Below, in pieces: positions 24,981-34,233 of a stretch of 55,182 bases of DNA. Below the pieces are notes generated by a model. The model saw only the letters and a program-made list of their open reading frames with translations. It was not told the DNA's origin and ran no database searches. Origin of the DNA: Thermohalobaculum sp039030715. Its GTDB lineage: Bacteria; Pseudomonadota; Alphaproteobacteria; Rhodobacterales; Rhodobacteraceae. A program made the position numbers and the translations under genes. The stretch lies in NCBI GenBank assembly GCA_039030715.1, contig JBCCDU010000019.1:1-55182 (forward strand). Direction: 5' to 3'. Every line of letters starts with the position of its first letter. Positions within the stretch are counted from its first letter, which is position 1.

Positions 24981-26959
24981 TCGGCGGGCACCGGACTGGG
25001 TGCGCGCCGTTTGGCGGCGGCACCGACGCGGTAGCGCCGGTCGGTCAGGCTGATCAGACCGCCAAGCGACATGATGAAACAGCCGAGCCATATCCAGTTC
25101 GCCAGCGGCTTGTGATAGGCGCGCACCGCCCATGCCTCGCCATTCACCTGCCTGTCGCCAAGAACCAGATAGAGATCACGGGCCAGGCCGCTGTCGATGG
25201 CGGCTTCGGTGGTTGGCTGTTGCTGGACCGGATAGAAGCGCTTTTCCGGGTACATGCGGGCGACCTCCTCGCCATCGTAGAACACCGTGAACTCGGCACG
25301 CTGATAGTCATAGTTCGGGCCCGGCCCCTCGACCACGCCGTCGAAGCGGAACTCGTAACCGTTGAGCGGGATCACTTCGCCGGGTTTGGCGAGGCGGATG
25401 TCCTCGGCCTCCCACGCTGTCACGGCGGCGATGCCCATGACCGTGAAGCCCAGGCCCGCATGGGCGACGGCCTTGCCCCAGTCGGCGCGCGGCAGCCGGG
25501 CCAGGCGCCCGAGGGCAGCACTGACACCCAGGCGCGGATAACCGCTGCGTTCCACCAGTTCCACCAGCACGCCCAGCACCAGCCAGGCAGCCAGAGCCAT
25601 ACCCACAGGCGCGACCATGGAGGCACCGGTATTGAGGCCAAATACCACCGCGCCGATGGCCAGCGCGCCCGCTGCGGCCCACCACAGACGCTTGGTCACC
25701 GCCAACGCATCGGCGCGCTTCCACGGCATCAGCGCACCGATTGGCAGACCGATAAACAGCAGGATCATGAAGGGCGTGAAAGCCAGGTCGAAGAACGGCG
25801 CGCCCACTGAGATTTTCGAGCCATCGACAAACTCGCGCACCAGGGGCGCTAGCGTGCCCGCGAACACCACCGCGCAGGCCACCGCCAGCAGCAGGTTGTT
25901 ATAGATCAGCGCCCCCTCGCGGCTGATCGGCTGGAACACGCCTTCGGAGCGCATTTGCGGTGCCCGCCATGCGAAGAGCGTGAAAGATCCAAGGATCGCG
26001 ATGGCGAGAATGCCGAGGATGAACACCCCCCGCTCCGGATCGTTGGCAAAGGCATGGACCGAGGTGAGCACACCAGAGCGCACGATGAACGTTCCGATCA
26101 GCGACAGCGAAAAAGCCAGGATCGCCAGCAAGATGGTCCAGACTTTCAGGCTCGACCGTTTCTCCACCACGATGGCCGAGTGCAGCAGTGCCGCCGCCAC
26201 CAGCCAGGGCATGAAAGACGCATTTTCGACCGGGTCCCAGAACCACCAGCCGCCCCAGCCAAGCTCGTAATAGGCCCAGTAGGAGCCGAGCGCGATGCCG
26301 ATGGTCAGGCAGACCCAGGCGAGCAGTGTCCAGGGCCGCACCCAGCGCGCCCATGCGGCATCCACGCGACCCTCGATCAAAGCAGCCACAGCGAAGGAAA
26401 ACGCCATGGAGAGCCCGACATAGCCGAGATAGAGGAAGGGCGGATGGATCGCCAAACCGATATCCTGCAGCAACGGGTTCAGATCCCGACCATCCGGCGG
26501 CGCAGGCAGCAGACGGTCGAACGGGTTGGAGGTGAACAGGATAAAGGCGAAAAACGCCGCCGCCACCATCGACTGCACGGCGAGCGCGCGCGACTTCAGC
26601 CCCAGCGGCAGATCCCGCCCAAATGCGGCGACCATCGCCCCGAACAGCGTCAGGATCAGCACCCAGAGGAGCATCGACCCCTCGTGGTTCCCCCAGGTGC
26701 CGGTGAATTTGTAGATCATCGGTTTCAGCGAGTGCGAGTTTTCCGCAACGATCCGGACCGAGAAATCAGATGTCACGAAGGAGTGGATCAGGGCCGCAAA
26801 AGCCAGTCCGGTCAGCAGAAACTGCAACAGCGCCGCCGGTGCCGCCGCATGCATCCAATCCGCCCACCCCTTACCCGCACCGACCAAGGGCACCGTCATC
26901 TGGAAAAGCGACACCGCAAAGGCCAGCGTTACCGCGAAATGTCCCAATTCTGCGATCAT
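24977..26959 (-). CDS. ccmF: Haem lyase subunit CcmF
   Basis: CcmF is the integral membrane core of the system I haem lyase. The 660-residue protein has the expected many membrane helices, the signature tryptophan-rich WGGWWFWDPVENASFMPW, TGTWGNHEGSMLLW, and HSAIVVEKR and TIGTFIVRSGVLTSVHAF-type loops holding the conserved histidines. It overlaps ccmH by four bases. Upstream lies phzF, separated by 73 bases that contain a dispersed palindromic repeat. Confidence 0.94.
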   Translation of the reverse strand: MIAELGHFAVTLAFAVSLFQMTVPLVGAGKGWADWMHAAAPAALLQFLLTGLAFAALIHSFVTSDFSVRIVAENSHSLKPMIYKFTGTWGNHEGSMLLWVLILTLFGAMVAAFGRDLPLGLKSRALAVQSMVAAAFFAFILFTSNPFDRLLPAPPDGRDLNPLLQDIGLAIHPPFLYLGYVGLSMAFSFAVAALIEGRVDAAWARWVRPWTLLAWVCLTIGIALGSYWAYYELGWGGWWFWDPVENASFMPWLVAAALLHSAIVVEKRSSLKVWTILLAILAFSLSLIGTFIVRSGVLTSVHAFANDPERGVFILGILAIAILGSFTLFAWRAPQMRSEGVFQPISREGALIYNNLLLAVACAVVFAGTLAPLVREFVDGSKISVGAPFFDLAFTPFMILLFIGLPIGALMPWKRADALAVTKRLWWAAAGALAIGAVVFGLNTGASMVAPVGMALAAWLVLGVLVELVERSGYPRLGVSAALGRLARLPRADWGKAVAHAGLGFTVMGIAAVTAWEAEDIRLAKPGEVIPLNGYEFRFDGVVEGPGPNYDYQRAEFTVFYDGEEVARMYPEKRFYPVQQQPTTEAAIDSGLARDLYLVLGDRQVNGEAWAVRAYHKPLANWIWLGCFIMSLGGLISLTDRRYRVGAAAKRRAPSPVPAE

Positions 26960-26981
26960 CTTTCCACTCTTCGCTTTGCTG

Positions 26982-27000
26982 TCCCGGACTTGATCCGGGA
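26982..27000. repeat. Solitary copy of the CCCGGA-palindromic repeat between ccmF and phzF
   Basis: The 19-base TCCCGGACTTGATCCGGGA is identical to the inner palindrome of both repeat arms beside the GIY-YIG gene at 0.25-0.6 kb. Flanking bases also match over most of 36 positions. It sits in an intergenic gap inside the ccm operon, as REP-type sequences do. Confidence 0.85.
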
Positions 27001-27032
27001 CCTCTGGCTTGCTACCGCAACCGGCGACGATG

Positions 27033-27908
27033 TCAGAGGCTCATCTGCCCGCTCATCAGCACCACACCGGTCCCCGCGACTTTTACACCTGTAATGCTAT
27101 CACGCGGGCCAAGCACGTCCACCCGTGCAGCCCCCGGGCGCCCCATATCGTGGCCCTGCTCGGCCACAAAAGACGGGCTATCGATCAAACCGTGGCGCCA
27201 CAGATAGGCCGCCATGCAGCCCGTGGCCGACCCGGTGAAGGGATCCTCCGCCGGCATCGGCGGCGCCAGCAGCAGGCGCGAGAAGGTGTCGCCACCCGCC
27301 GTCGCCCCCTGAAGCGTGACCAGAAACGGCTCCATCAGACCGGACAGGGGGTGGCTGTCATTGGCCCGGAACCGCTCGAGCAGATCCACATCCATCACCG
27401 CGCGGCGCAGCGCATCGTGATCGCGCAGTACGGTGATGCAAAACGGCGTGCCGGTCGAGACAGTCTGCGGCGTGCCGACAATCTCCTCCGCCGACAACCC
27501 ATAGATCGAGGCGATATCGGCGGGGTCATGGGTGTCGCCAAAGACCGGCTGCGCCTGGGTCATCGTGATCAGACCATCCCCATCGACTTCGATCGGCAGA
27601 ACCCCCGCGCCCACCTCCAGCGTGAAACTGCCCGCACCCACCATGCCCCGGCTGAGCATGGACGTGACCGTAGCGATGGTCGGATGCCCAGCCATCAGGA
27701 TCTCGCGCTCCGCCAGGTAATAACGCACGCCGAAATCGGCTTTGTCGGAGGGGACCATATAAGCGCATTCGCTCAGCGAGGTTTCGCGGACCAACCGCAT
27801 CCGCGCATCAAGGCTGACATCGCCGGCGTCATGAACCACGACACATCCGTTCCCACCAAACGCGGTGTCGGTGAAGGCATCGACCCAGTCGAAGCTGTAG
27901 CTGGTCAT
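27033..27908 (-). CDS. PhzF family isomerase/epimerase
   Basis: The 291-residue protein has the two-domain PhzF fold pattern: VDAFTDTAFGGNGCVVV at the start with the conserved glycines, SECAYM with the conserved active-site Glu region, REILMAGHPTIAT (GHPT motif), and DPFTGSATGCMAAYL in the second domain. PhzF-like proteins isomerise small metabolites; only some make phenazines, and no phenazine genes are near. It is inserted between ccmE and ccmF and overlaps ccmE by four bases. Confidence 0.88.
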   Translation of the reverse strand: MTSYSFDWVDAFTDTAFGGNGCVVVHDAGDVSLDARMRLVRETSLSECAYMVPSDKADFGVRYYLAEREILMAGHPTIATVTSMLSRGMVGAGSFTLEVGAGVLPIEVDGDGLITMTQAQPVFGDTHDPADIASIYGLSAEEIVGTPQTVSTGTPFCITVLRDHDALRRAVMDVDLLERFRANDSHPLSGLMEPFLVTLQGATAGGDTFSRLLLAPPMPAEDPFTGSATGCMAAYLWRHGLIDSPSFVAEQGHDMGRPGAARVDVLGPRDSITGVKVAGTGVVLMSGQMSL

Positions 27909-28348
27909 TCCTCCTCCGCCCGGAAATGCCCCTGCTCGCGCAGGGCATCGGCGACTTCCTTGGGCATATAGTTCTCGTCATGCTTGGCCAGCACTTCCGA
28001 GGCCTCGAACCGCCCGTCGCGCAGATAACCTTCGGCGACGATCCCCTGCCCCTCGCGGAACAGATCGGGCAGCACCCCGGTAAAGGCGACCTGGACGACA
28101 CCGTTACCATCGGTCACTTCGAAGATATTGGTCTCGCTCTCGCCGCGCTGCCACGACCCTTCCACCACCAGGCCGCCGACGCGCAGCAATTGGTCCGGGC
28201 GATGCTCGGCGGCCAGCAGTTCTGTCGGCGAGAAGAAGAACACGATCGCATCGCGAAACGCGAAAGAGACCAGCAGCGCTGAACCGGTCAGCAGAACCGC
28301 CCCCAGGACCAGCATCTGGATGCGCCGCTTCTTCTTCATGCCCGCCAT
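27905..28348 (-). CDS. ccmE: Haem chaperone CcmE
   Basis: CcmE binds haem covalently in the periplasm and delivers it to CcmF. The 147-residue protein has a basic start (KKKRRI), a membrane anchor (residues 11-30), FFFSPTEL, an OB-fold, and the haem-binding AKHDENYMPKEV with His123 and Tyr127. Its start overlaps the BrkB-like gene by 13 bases and its stop overlaps phzF. Confidence 0.94.
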   Translation of the reverse strand: MAGMKKKRRIQMLVLGAVLLTGSALLVSFAFRDAIVFFFSPTELLAAEHRPDQLLRVGGLVVEGSWQRGESETNIFEVTDGNGVVQVAFTGVLPDLFREGQGIVAEGYLRDGRFEASEVLAKHDENYMPKEVADALREQGHFRAEEE

Positions 28349-29250
28349 GTCGCCTCTCCTCCTCGATCCGCCGCAGTTTGCCCCGCCAGAGGGGCGCCGT
28401 CATCAGGTCGGCTTGCCGCAGCCAGGCGCTCCGAATTCAACTCGGCATTAACCTGCCCGCCAAAGATAATCGCGATGGCCGTGAGGTAAAAGAACAGCAG
28501 CGTGACGATCACCCCGGCCAACGCGCCATAAGTCAGCGTGTAAGACGGCGCATAGGCCAGATAGACCGAGAGAGCCGAGGCGATAACCCCCCAGATCAAC
28601 ACGCTGGCCATGATCCCGGGCAGCAGGCGCATCCCCGTCATGTTGCGCGATGGCAGAATGCGATGCATCACCCAGAAGAACGAGAGCAGCACCGCCGCCC
28701 CGATCAGGTAGCGTGCCAGATCCGCCGCCCCGGGCACTTCCAGGCCCAGATAGTGCTCCAGCAGGCGAAAGATCAGCGGAGCAAAGATGATCAGCACCGC
28801 CAGAACCGCGAAAGTGAAGAACCCGACGAAGACGAAAATCACCGCGATGATCCGGCGCAGGATAAACCCACGCGTCTTGACCACGTCATAGGCCCTGTCG
28901 AGTCCGATGCGCAGCGCTTCGACCCCGTTCGAGGCCGCCCAGATCGTGCCCAGCAGCGACAGAGTGGCAATCCCGCCGCGCCGCTCGCCGATCACCTCCC
29001 GCAGCACCGGGGCCAGGGTCTGGGCCACATGGTCAGGCACGGCCTTGAAGAGCACATCGACCGCCTCCTCGCTATGCTCCTGTCCGATCAGGATCCCGGC
29101 CACCGAGACGGTGAAGATCAGGAACGGCATACCCGCCAGCATCGCGGCATAGGCAATATAGCCGGCGATCACCGTCCCTTCGTCCTCGCTGAAACGCTTG
29201 TAGACTGCACGCAGAAACGGCCACGCGGTGCCCGTGGCCCAGGTCTTCAT
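28336..29250 (-). CDS. YihY/BrkB family inner membrane protein
   Basis: The 304-residue protein has about six membrane helices and family patterns GYIAYAAMLAGMPFLIF, ASNGVEALRIGLDRAYDV and YGALAGVIVTLLFFYLTAIAIIFGGQVNAEL. The family was once called ribonuclease BN by error and has no firm function; transport or envelope roles are proposed. It overlaps ccmE and sits 22 bases after argC on the same strand, so argC, this gene and the ccm genes may be one transcript. Confidence 0.85.
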   Translation of the reverse strand: MKTWATGTAWPFLRAVYKRFSEDEGTVIAGYIAYAAMLAGMPFLIFTVSVAGILIGQEHSEEAVDVLFKAVPDHVAQTLAPVLREVIGERRGGIATLSLLGTIWAASNGVEALRIGLDRAYDVVKTRGFILRRIIAVIFVFVGFFTFAVLAVLIIFAPLIFRLLEHYLGLEVPGAADLARYLIGAAVLLSFFWVMHRILPSRNMTGMRLLPGIMASVLIWGVIASALSVYLAYAPSYTLTYGALAGVIVTLLFFYLTAIAIIFGGQVNAELNSERLAAASRPDDGAPLAGQTAADRGGEATWRA

Positions 29251-29272
29251 GCGACCCGCCTGGTATCTTGGC

Positions 29273-30304
29273 TCATGGGAAGAGCGGCGCCTGCATCAGC
29301 CCTGCGGTCTCCTCCAGCCCTAGCACCAGATTGGCGTTCTGGATCGCCTGGCCAGAGGCGCCCTTCACCAGATTGTCGAGCGCCGAGAACAGGATTGCAC
29401 GGCCCGGCACCCGATCCGCCACGACACCGACATGGCAGAGATTGGATCCCCGGACATGACGGGTATGCGGGCTCTCCCCTAGCGGCAGGACATGGAGGAA
29501 CGTCTCATCTGCATAGCGCGCGGACATGGCCGCATGAATCTCACCCGCATCGCCTTTGACATAGCAGGTCGCCAGCTCGCCGCGGTTGTAGGGGCCCAAA
29601 TGAGGGGTGAAACTGCTCAGAACGGTCCGTCCGGCAATCCGACTGAACTCCTGATCGAACTCCGCCGAATGACGGTGCTTGGCGACGTTGTAGGCGTGAA
29701 TGCCTTCGGCGACTTCAGAGTAGAGCGTGGCCTCCTTGGGCGCCCGCCCCGCGCCGGAAACCCCGGTGATGATGTCGATGACGATCTCATCAGGGTCGAT
29801 CACGCCTGCTTCCAGTGCAGGCAGAACCGGATACATCCCCGTGGCCGCGTTGCAGCCGGTACCCGCGACCAGCCGCGCCGCACGGATCTCGTCGCGGTAA
29901 AATTCGGTCAGGCCATAGACGGCCTCGCCCTGCAAATGCAGCGCACGGTGCTCGTGCCCATACCATTCGGCATAGACCGCCGGATCGCGCAGTCGGAAGT
30001 CCGCAGACAGATCCACGATCTTCATGTCCAGCGGCAGGGCCGCGATAACCTCCTGCGTCGTCCCGTGGGGCAGCGCGCAGAACACCAGGTCGATGCCGCT
30101 CAGATCCAAATCTTCGATGCGGATCAGCCCGGGCAGATCCAGATGGCGCAGATGCGGAAAAACCGTTCCCATCTGCTGGCCAGCCTTGCGATCCGCGGTC
30201 ATGGCCGCGATCTCCATCCCCGGATGGGTTGCAATCAAACGCACCAGCTCGGCGCCCGTGTATCCGCTTGCACCCAATATCGCGATTTTCTTCGTATTTG
30301 TCAT
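29273..30304 (-). CDS. argC: N-acetyl-gamma-glutamyl-phosphate reductase
   Basis: ArgC makes N-acetylglutamate semialdehyde in arginine biosynthesis with NADPH. The 343-residue protein has GASGYTGAELVRL for NADP, LPHGTTQEV, LSADFRLRD, the catalytic AGTGCNAATGMYP, ITGVSGAGRAP and HRHSAEFDQE. I start at the ATG of MTNTKKIAILG (30304); the ten-residue longer frame begins at 30334. In related genomes argC lies downstream of rplM-rpsI, as here. Confidence 0.93.
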   Translation of the reverse strand: MTNTKKIAILGASGYTGAELVRLIATHPGMEIAAMTADRKAGQQMGTVFPHLRHLDLPGLIRIEDLDLSGIDLVFCALPHGTTQEVIAALPLDMKIVDLSADFRLRDPAVYAEWYGHEHRALHLQGEAVYGLTEFYRDEIRAARLVAGTGCNAATGMYPVLPALEAGVIDPDEIVIDIITGVSGAGRAPKEATLYSEVAEGIHAYNVAKHRHSAEFDQEFSRIAGRTVLSSFTPHLGPYNRGELATCYVKGDAGEIHAAMSARYADETFLHVLPLGESPHTRHVRGSNLCHVGVVADRVPGRAILFSALDNLVKGASGQAIQNANLVLGLEETAGLMQAPLFP

Positions 30305-30437
30305 GTCTTGCCCTCGCGGTTTCAACCGCCGCATCTGCTTTAATCGAGGTGGAACATCCGCCCCGCGCGGCCGGTGGCGGCGGGGGTGGGCGGTTGGGAC
30401 GCCGGCACCGGTCGCGCCTCGCCGCTGGGACCTGCTC

Positions 30438-31328
30438 TCACCCCAGATAGAGCCCGTAGGAATAGTCCTTTTCGAGCTCCGGGTTCAGGCGATAGGTCTC
30501 TCGTCGGAGGTAGTCCATCAAGCCCTTGGCATCGCGCGCCCGCGAGGAGATTTCCTCCGGCGGCAGCGGTTCGCCCACATGGACCCGCACCGGCTCCTTG
30601 ATCCGGCTGTCGAACTCGTTGATCAGAAGCGCGACCCGCAGCGTCTGGTTCAGATGACTGGCGATCTGGAACAACCGGCTGTTGCCCCCATCGAAGAAGA
30701 CCGGCACCACAGTCGCACCGGACTTCGCCACCATCTTCGCGGTAAAGGTCTTCCAGAACGGATCCATCGGTTTCGAGAACGGCTTCGCCGCCGTAGACAC
30801 CGTGCCGCCCGGGAAAATCCCGATCGCCCCACCCTCCGCCAGGTAATCAAGCGCCGCCTTGCGGGTCGAGATGTTCTGCGCCACCGCCTCTTTGCTCTCG
30901 CCGAAATTGATCGGCAGGATGATCCGCTGCAAATCGCGCGCCTTCTGGAACACCACATGTGCCACGATCTTGAAGTCGCCCCGCGCCTCGGACAGGATCC
31001 GCCCCATCGCGAGACCGTCCAGAATGCCATAAGGGTGGTTTGCAACCAGAACCAGCGGCCCTTCCTTGGGAATATTCGCAAGGCCCGCGCCCACCAGATC
31101 CAATTCGATCCGGTAACGCTCTTGCATCACCTCCCAGAAATCGCGCCCGGCTTCGACCTCGTCCTCGTAACCGAGCGCCATTTTCAACAGCCGCGGACGC
31201 CCCGTGAGGTTTTCGATCGACCGGATCACCGCCCGCCCTGCCCGGGTCTGAGCAGAAAACGAATAGGAGATCTCGCGCGGCGCCGCGCCAGTTTCCAGAC
31301 TGCTGCTCTGATCCGCTCCACGGCGCAT
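30438..31328 (-). CDS. Lysophospholipid acyltransferase family protein (haemolysin-like)
   Basis: The 296-residue protein has the PlsC-type motifs VANHPYGILDG (NHP(Y)G in place of the usual NHxxxxD), LPINFGES and GIFPGGTVSTA. The NHPYG variant is typical of a subgroup related to haemolysin-like/OlsA acyltransferases. It probably acylates a lysolipid at the inner membrane; the acceptor is unknown. It stands between rpsI and argC on the same strand and is separated from rpsI by a terminator. Confidence 0.82.
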   Translation of the reverse strand: MRRGADQSSSLETGAAPREISYSFSAQTRAGRAVIRSIENLTGRPRLLKMALGYEDEVEAGRDFWEVMQERYRIELDLVGAGLANIPKEGPLVLVANHPYGILDGLAMGRILSEARGDFKIVAHVVFQKARDLQRIILPINFGESKEAVAQNISTRKAALDYLAEGGAIGIFPGGTVSTAAKPFSKPMDPFWKTFTAKMVAKSGATVVPVFFDGGNSRLFQIASHLNQTLRVALLINEFDSRIKEPVRVHVGEPLPPEEISSRARDAKGLMDYLRRETYRLNPELEKDYSYGLYLG

Positions 31329-31429
31329 GGCTCAAGGTCCGTCCAATCAAAGTTGCGGGATCATATGGGCGTTCGGGTGCGGTTTCAATCGACAGCGCTA
31401 TCCGGTCTGCGGAATTGAAGACGCCAACG

Positions 31430-31453
31430 AAAAAGGGGCCTCGCGGCCCCTTT
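31430..31453 (-). terminator. Rho-independent terminator after rpsI
   Basis: On the minus strand GGGGCC-GCGA-GGCCCC is followed directly by TTTTT. It begins 22 bases after the rpsI stop codon and is the clearest intrinsic terminator of the window. Confidence 0.88.
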
Positions 31454-31474
31454 CCCCTGTCCCTCGCTGTTGGA

Positions 31475-31969
31475 TCAGCGTTTCGAGAACTGGAAGCTGC
31501 GCCGCGCTTTGCGCTTGCCGTATTTCTTTCGCTCGACCACGCGGCTGTCGCGGGTCAGGAAACCGGCAGCTTTGAGCGCAGGGCGCATTTCCGGATCGTA
31601 AAGGCTCAGCGCCTTCGAGATCCCGTGCTTCACTGCGCCCGCCTGGCCCGACAGACCACCGCCCTTGACGGTCGCCATCACATCGAACTGGCCCGCGACA
31701 TTCGCCACCTTGAAAGGCTGGTCGATGACCATCTGCAGCACCGGGCGGGCGAAATAGGCCGGCATCTCCTTGCCGTTCACCGTGATCTTGCCCGAGCCGG
31801 GCTTCACCCAGACCCGTGCCACGGCATCCTTGCGCTTGCCGGTGGCATAGGAGCGGCCCAGACTGTCACGCACGGGCTCGCGCGGGGCGACAACGGCCTG
31901 CTCCGGTGCTTCGGTGCCGCCGACGGCATCCTTCAGCTCATCCAGGGATTTGATTTCTTCGCTCATCAC
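31475..31969 (-). CDS. rpsI: 30S ribosomal protein S9
   Basis: S9 is a small-subunit protein whose C-terminal basic tail reaches the P site. The 164-residue protein has YATGKRKDAVARVWVKPGSG, the GGGLSGQAGA loop and the C-terminal KYGKRKARRSFQFSKR ending in the conserved KR. The first 34 or so residues are an acidic extension usual in alphaproteobacteria. It overlaps rplM by four bases. Confidence 0.97.
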   Translation of the reverse strand: MMSEEIKSLDELKDAVGGTEAPEQAVVAPREPVRDSLGRSYATGKRKDAVARVWVKPGSGKITVNGKEMPAYFARPVLQMVIDQPFKVANVAGQFDVMATVKGGGLSGQAGAVKHGISKALSLYDPEMRPALKAAGFLTRDSRVVERKKYGKRKARRSFQFSKR

Positions 31970-32433
31970 CCATCGCTCCGGCTGTTTTTCTTGTTCATGG
32001 CTTTGACATCCAGCACTTCAGGCTCCTGCGCCGTGTGGGGATGCTCGGCACTGGCATAGACGCGCAGGTTGGTCAGTTGCTTGCGAGTCAGCGGCCCGCC
32101 CGGCATCATCCGCTGCACGGCTTTGGTCAGCACCCGCTCGGGGAAGCGACCCTCCAGCAACTGGCCTGCGGTCCGGCTCTTGATGCCGCCCGGATGGCCG
32201 GTATGCCAGTAGTAGGTTTTGTCTTCGCGCTTGTTGCCGGTCAGCTGCACTTTGTCAGCGTTCACGACGATCACGTTGTCGCCCATGTCCATATGGGGCG
32301 TGAAGCTGGCCTTGTGCTTGCCGCGCAGGCGCATGGCGATGATCGAGGCAAGACGGCCCAGCACGACGCCTTCGGCGTCGATCAGGATCCACTTCTTGTC
32401 GATATCCGCCGGTTTCGCGGAGTAGGTTTTCAT
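31966..32433 (-). CDS. rplM: 50S ribosomal protein L13
   Basis: L13 is an early-binding large-subunit protein. The 155-residue sequence has KKWILIDAEGVVLGRLAS, LRGKHKASFTPHMDMGDN, VVNADKVQLTGNK, YYWHTGHPGG and RMMPGGPLTRKQL. It is first in the rplM-rpsI operon; the 149 bases upstream to the UspA gene should hold the promoter, but I cannot name a clear box. Confidence 0.97.
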   Translation of the reverse strand: MKTYSAKPADIDKKWILIDAEGVVLGRLASIIAMRLRGKHKASFTPHMDMGDNVIVVNADKVQLTGNKREDKTYYWHTGHPGGIKSRTAGQLLEGRFPERVLTKAVQRMMPGGPLTRKQLTNLRVYASAEHPHTAQEPEVLDVKAMNKKNSRSDG

Positions 32434-32582
32434 GGGTCTGTCCGGTCGCTATGATCTGGCCCGGCTCTCCGGGCGGTGGCGTGCTTTTACGGATCGCGCG
32501 CACGATGTCAACCGGACAAACCGCGATTTTTACCCTGTTTTGCTAGCCAGTTAGATTTGGGGTATTAGAAAACCTCAAACTC

Positions 32583-33410
32583 TCAGTGCGCCATCAGAAC
32601 CGGCAGATTGGCATTGTGCAGCACATGGTTCGTGACCCCGCCGAACAGATCTTCGGCGATTTTCGAGTGCTCATAGGCACCCATGACCAGCAAATCAGCC
32701 CCCATATCATGGGCATGACCCAGGATCGTAGCGGCAACGCCCTCGCGCGTTGGTTGCAGTCGCACCGCCTCGGCAGGCAGTCTGTGGCGGCCCAGATACC
32801 GCACCACCTCGTCGACCGAAGGGTCGAAATCCGAATGAGGCTTGCCGACCTCCACCACATGCAGTTTCTCGACCGCGCCCAGCATCGGCATCGCGCCGGT
32901 CATCGCGCGAGAGGCGGCACGCTTGCCATCCCAGGCGATCACGACTTTCTTCGGCACCGGCGACGCCCCTTCGGCCTCCGGCACCAGCAACAACGGTCGG
33001 CCGGACCGATCGACCACCACGTCGGGATGTGAGACGAAATGCGCCTTACCCTTGCCCGCCACCGGCATCGCCACGAAATCGTAAAGCCGCGCCATTGTGG
33101 CCAGGGATTCGTCCGGTGGCCCCTGACGATCGATGAAATGGGCCTTGTTGGCCTCGGTCATCGCTTTGCCTACGGTTTCGCGGAACCGGGCGCGGATGCG
33201 GGCGCGGTCCTCGGCATCCTGCGCATACAGAACCTCCTCGACCTGCGGCGAGGCGTAGGGCCCCAACTGCGCCATGATGGCCGAGAGGCCATGCACCAGG
33301 GCGCCGGTCACATGGGCGTCCTCGCGCTCGGCCAGGGTGAGCACATGGCGCAACATATGATCGGCGGCATCGCTGCCATCATAAGCGACCAGAATGTCTT
33401 TCACGGTCAT
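32583..33410 (-). CDS. Universal stress protein with two UspA domains
   Basis: The 275-residue protein is a tandem of two UspA-like folds (about 1-140 and 150-275). The first starts DILVAYDGSDAADHML. The second starts VVIAWDGKRAASRAM and ends GADLLVMGAYEHSKIAEDLFGGVTNHVL, the ATP-binding G-2x-G-9x-G(S/T) region in a modified form. Such proteins support survival in stress; the specific role is unknown. A GGAGGAGA site precedes ATG. Confidence 0.88.
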   Translation of the reverse strand: MTVKDILVAYDGSDAADHMLRHVLTLAEREDAHVTGALVHGLSAIMAQLGPYASPQVEEVLYAQDAEDRARIRARFRETVGKAMTEANKAHFIDRQGPPDESLATMARLYDFVAMPVAGKGKAHFVSHPDVVVDRSGRPLLLVPEAEGASPVPKKVVIAWDGKRAASRAMTGAMPMLGAVEKLHVVEVGKPHSDFDPSVDEVVRYLGRHRLPAEAVRLQPTREGVAATILGHAHDMGADLLVMGAYEHSKIAEDLFGGVTNHVLHNANLPVLMAH

Positions 33411-33475
33411 CGCATCTCTCCTCCTGATGTTTCGGGCAGAATTGCACCCATGGCGCGCCGCTGCCTTGATCTATG

Positions 33476-34183
33476 TCAGAGGCGCCAGCGAAGTTCCGCC
33501 ATCAAGCTGATACTAAGCGTTCCGAGCACCGGACTGGACGGCACACCGGCCCGGTGCAGCAAGTCCGAAATCCAGTGATTGCAGGTCCGAAACAGGTGAT
33601 AGTCCAGGCGCGAAGGAAAGAAGACCCCCGCGCCATAGAGGGCGGGCGCCACCGCCCCGGTCGGCAATGGATCGGGAACGGCTTCGGCCAACCCGATCGC
33701 CAGCCGCTCGAAACCTGAGGGATCGAGCTGAAGCATCGCGCGGTCGCTCGCCTGGAACCAATAGCTGGGCTCGCCCTGCCCCGGCACGACCTGCAGGACC
33801 GAGGAGGTCGGCAGAAAGAGCGCCCGCAGCCCGTCCCAAAGATCGAGAGATCCCAAATCCGGGGTCGCGGTATAGACCGCCCGATCACCCCACCCGATCT
33901 CCAGCCACTCCGCCTGCGGGTATCGGCTGGCAAGCCAACGCAGTTTGGCCGCCACGCCGGGCTCGGCGCGGCCGAGCGCGACGGAGGCGGCGCGCAGATC
34001 GGCCGCGCGGACGACGATGCCGCTGTGCCAGCCATGATCGATCACCATGACCCGGTAAGGAGCAAGCAGTTCATCCTCAGCCACGCTCAGGAACAGTGCC
34101 TCGTCACGCGATGACAGTGTCGCCAGGGTCAGGACGATCAGCGCCAAAATGGTCGCTGCAATCCATTTCAGTGCTTTCATCAC
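33476..34183 (-). CDS. TIGR02117/DUF2459 membrane-anchored protein
   Basis: The 235-residue protein has an N-terminal anchor (residues 6-24) and the DUF2459 features VIDHGWHSGIVV, WLEIGWGDRAVY, and FRTCNHWISDLLHRAGVP with conserved His, Cys and Asn. The family is unassigned; a Cys/His pair suggests a papain-like hydrolase fold, which is only an inference. It is last in a likely four-gene set on the minus strand with the thioesterase and phosphatase genes. Confidence 0.78.
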   Translation of the reverse strand: MMKALKWIAATILALIVLTLATLSSRDEALFLSVAEDELLAPYRVMVIDHGWHSGIVVRAADLRAASVALGRAEPGVAAKLRWLASRYPQAEWLEIGWGDRAVYTATPDLGSLDLWDGLRALFLPTSSVLQVVPGQGEPSYWFQASDRAMLQLDPSGFERLAIGLAEAVPDPLPTGAVAPALYGAGVFFPSRLDYHLFRTCNHWISDLLHRAGVPSSPVLGTLSISLMAELRWRL

Positions 34184-34233
34184 GGCCCCCTTTGCGGGGT
34201 CAGACGTCTTTGCCGGGGCTTCCCTTGGCCCGC

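Noticed and set aside
27033..27908. Phenazine biosynthesis role for PhzF
   Set aside because: No other phz gene is present; PhzF-like proteins are common outside phenazine pathways.
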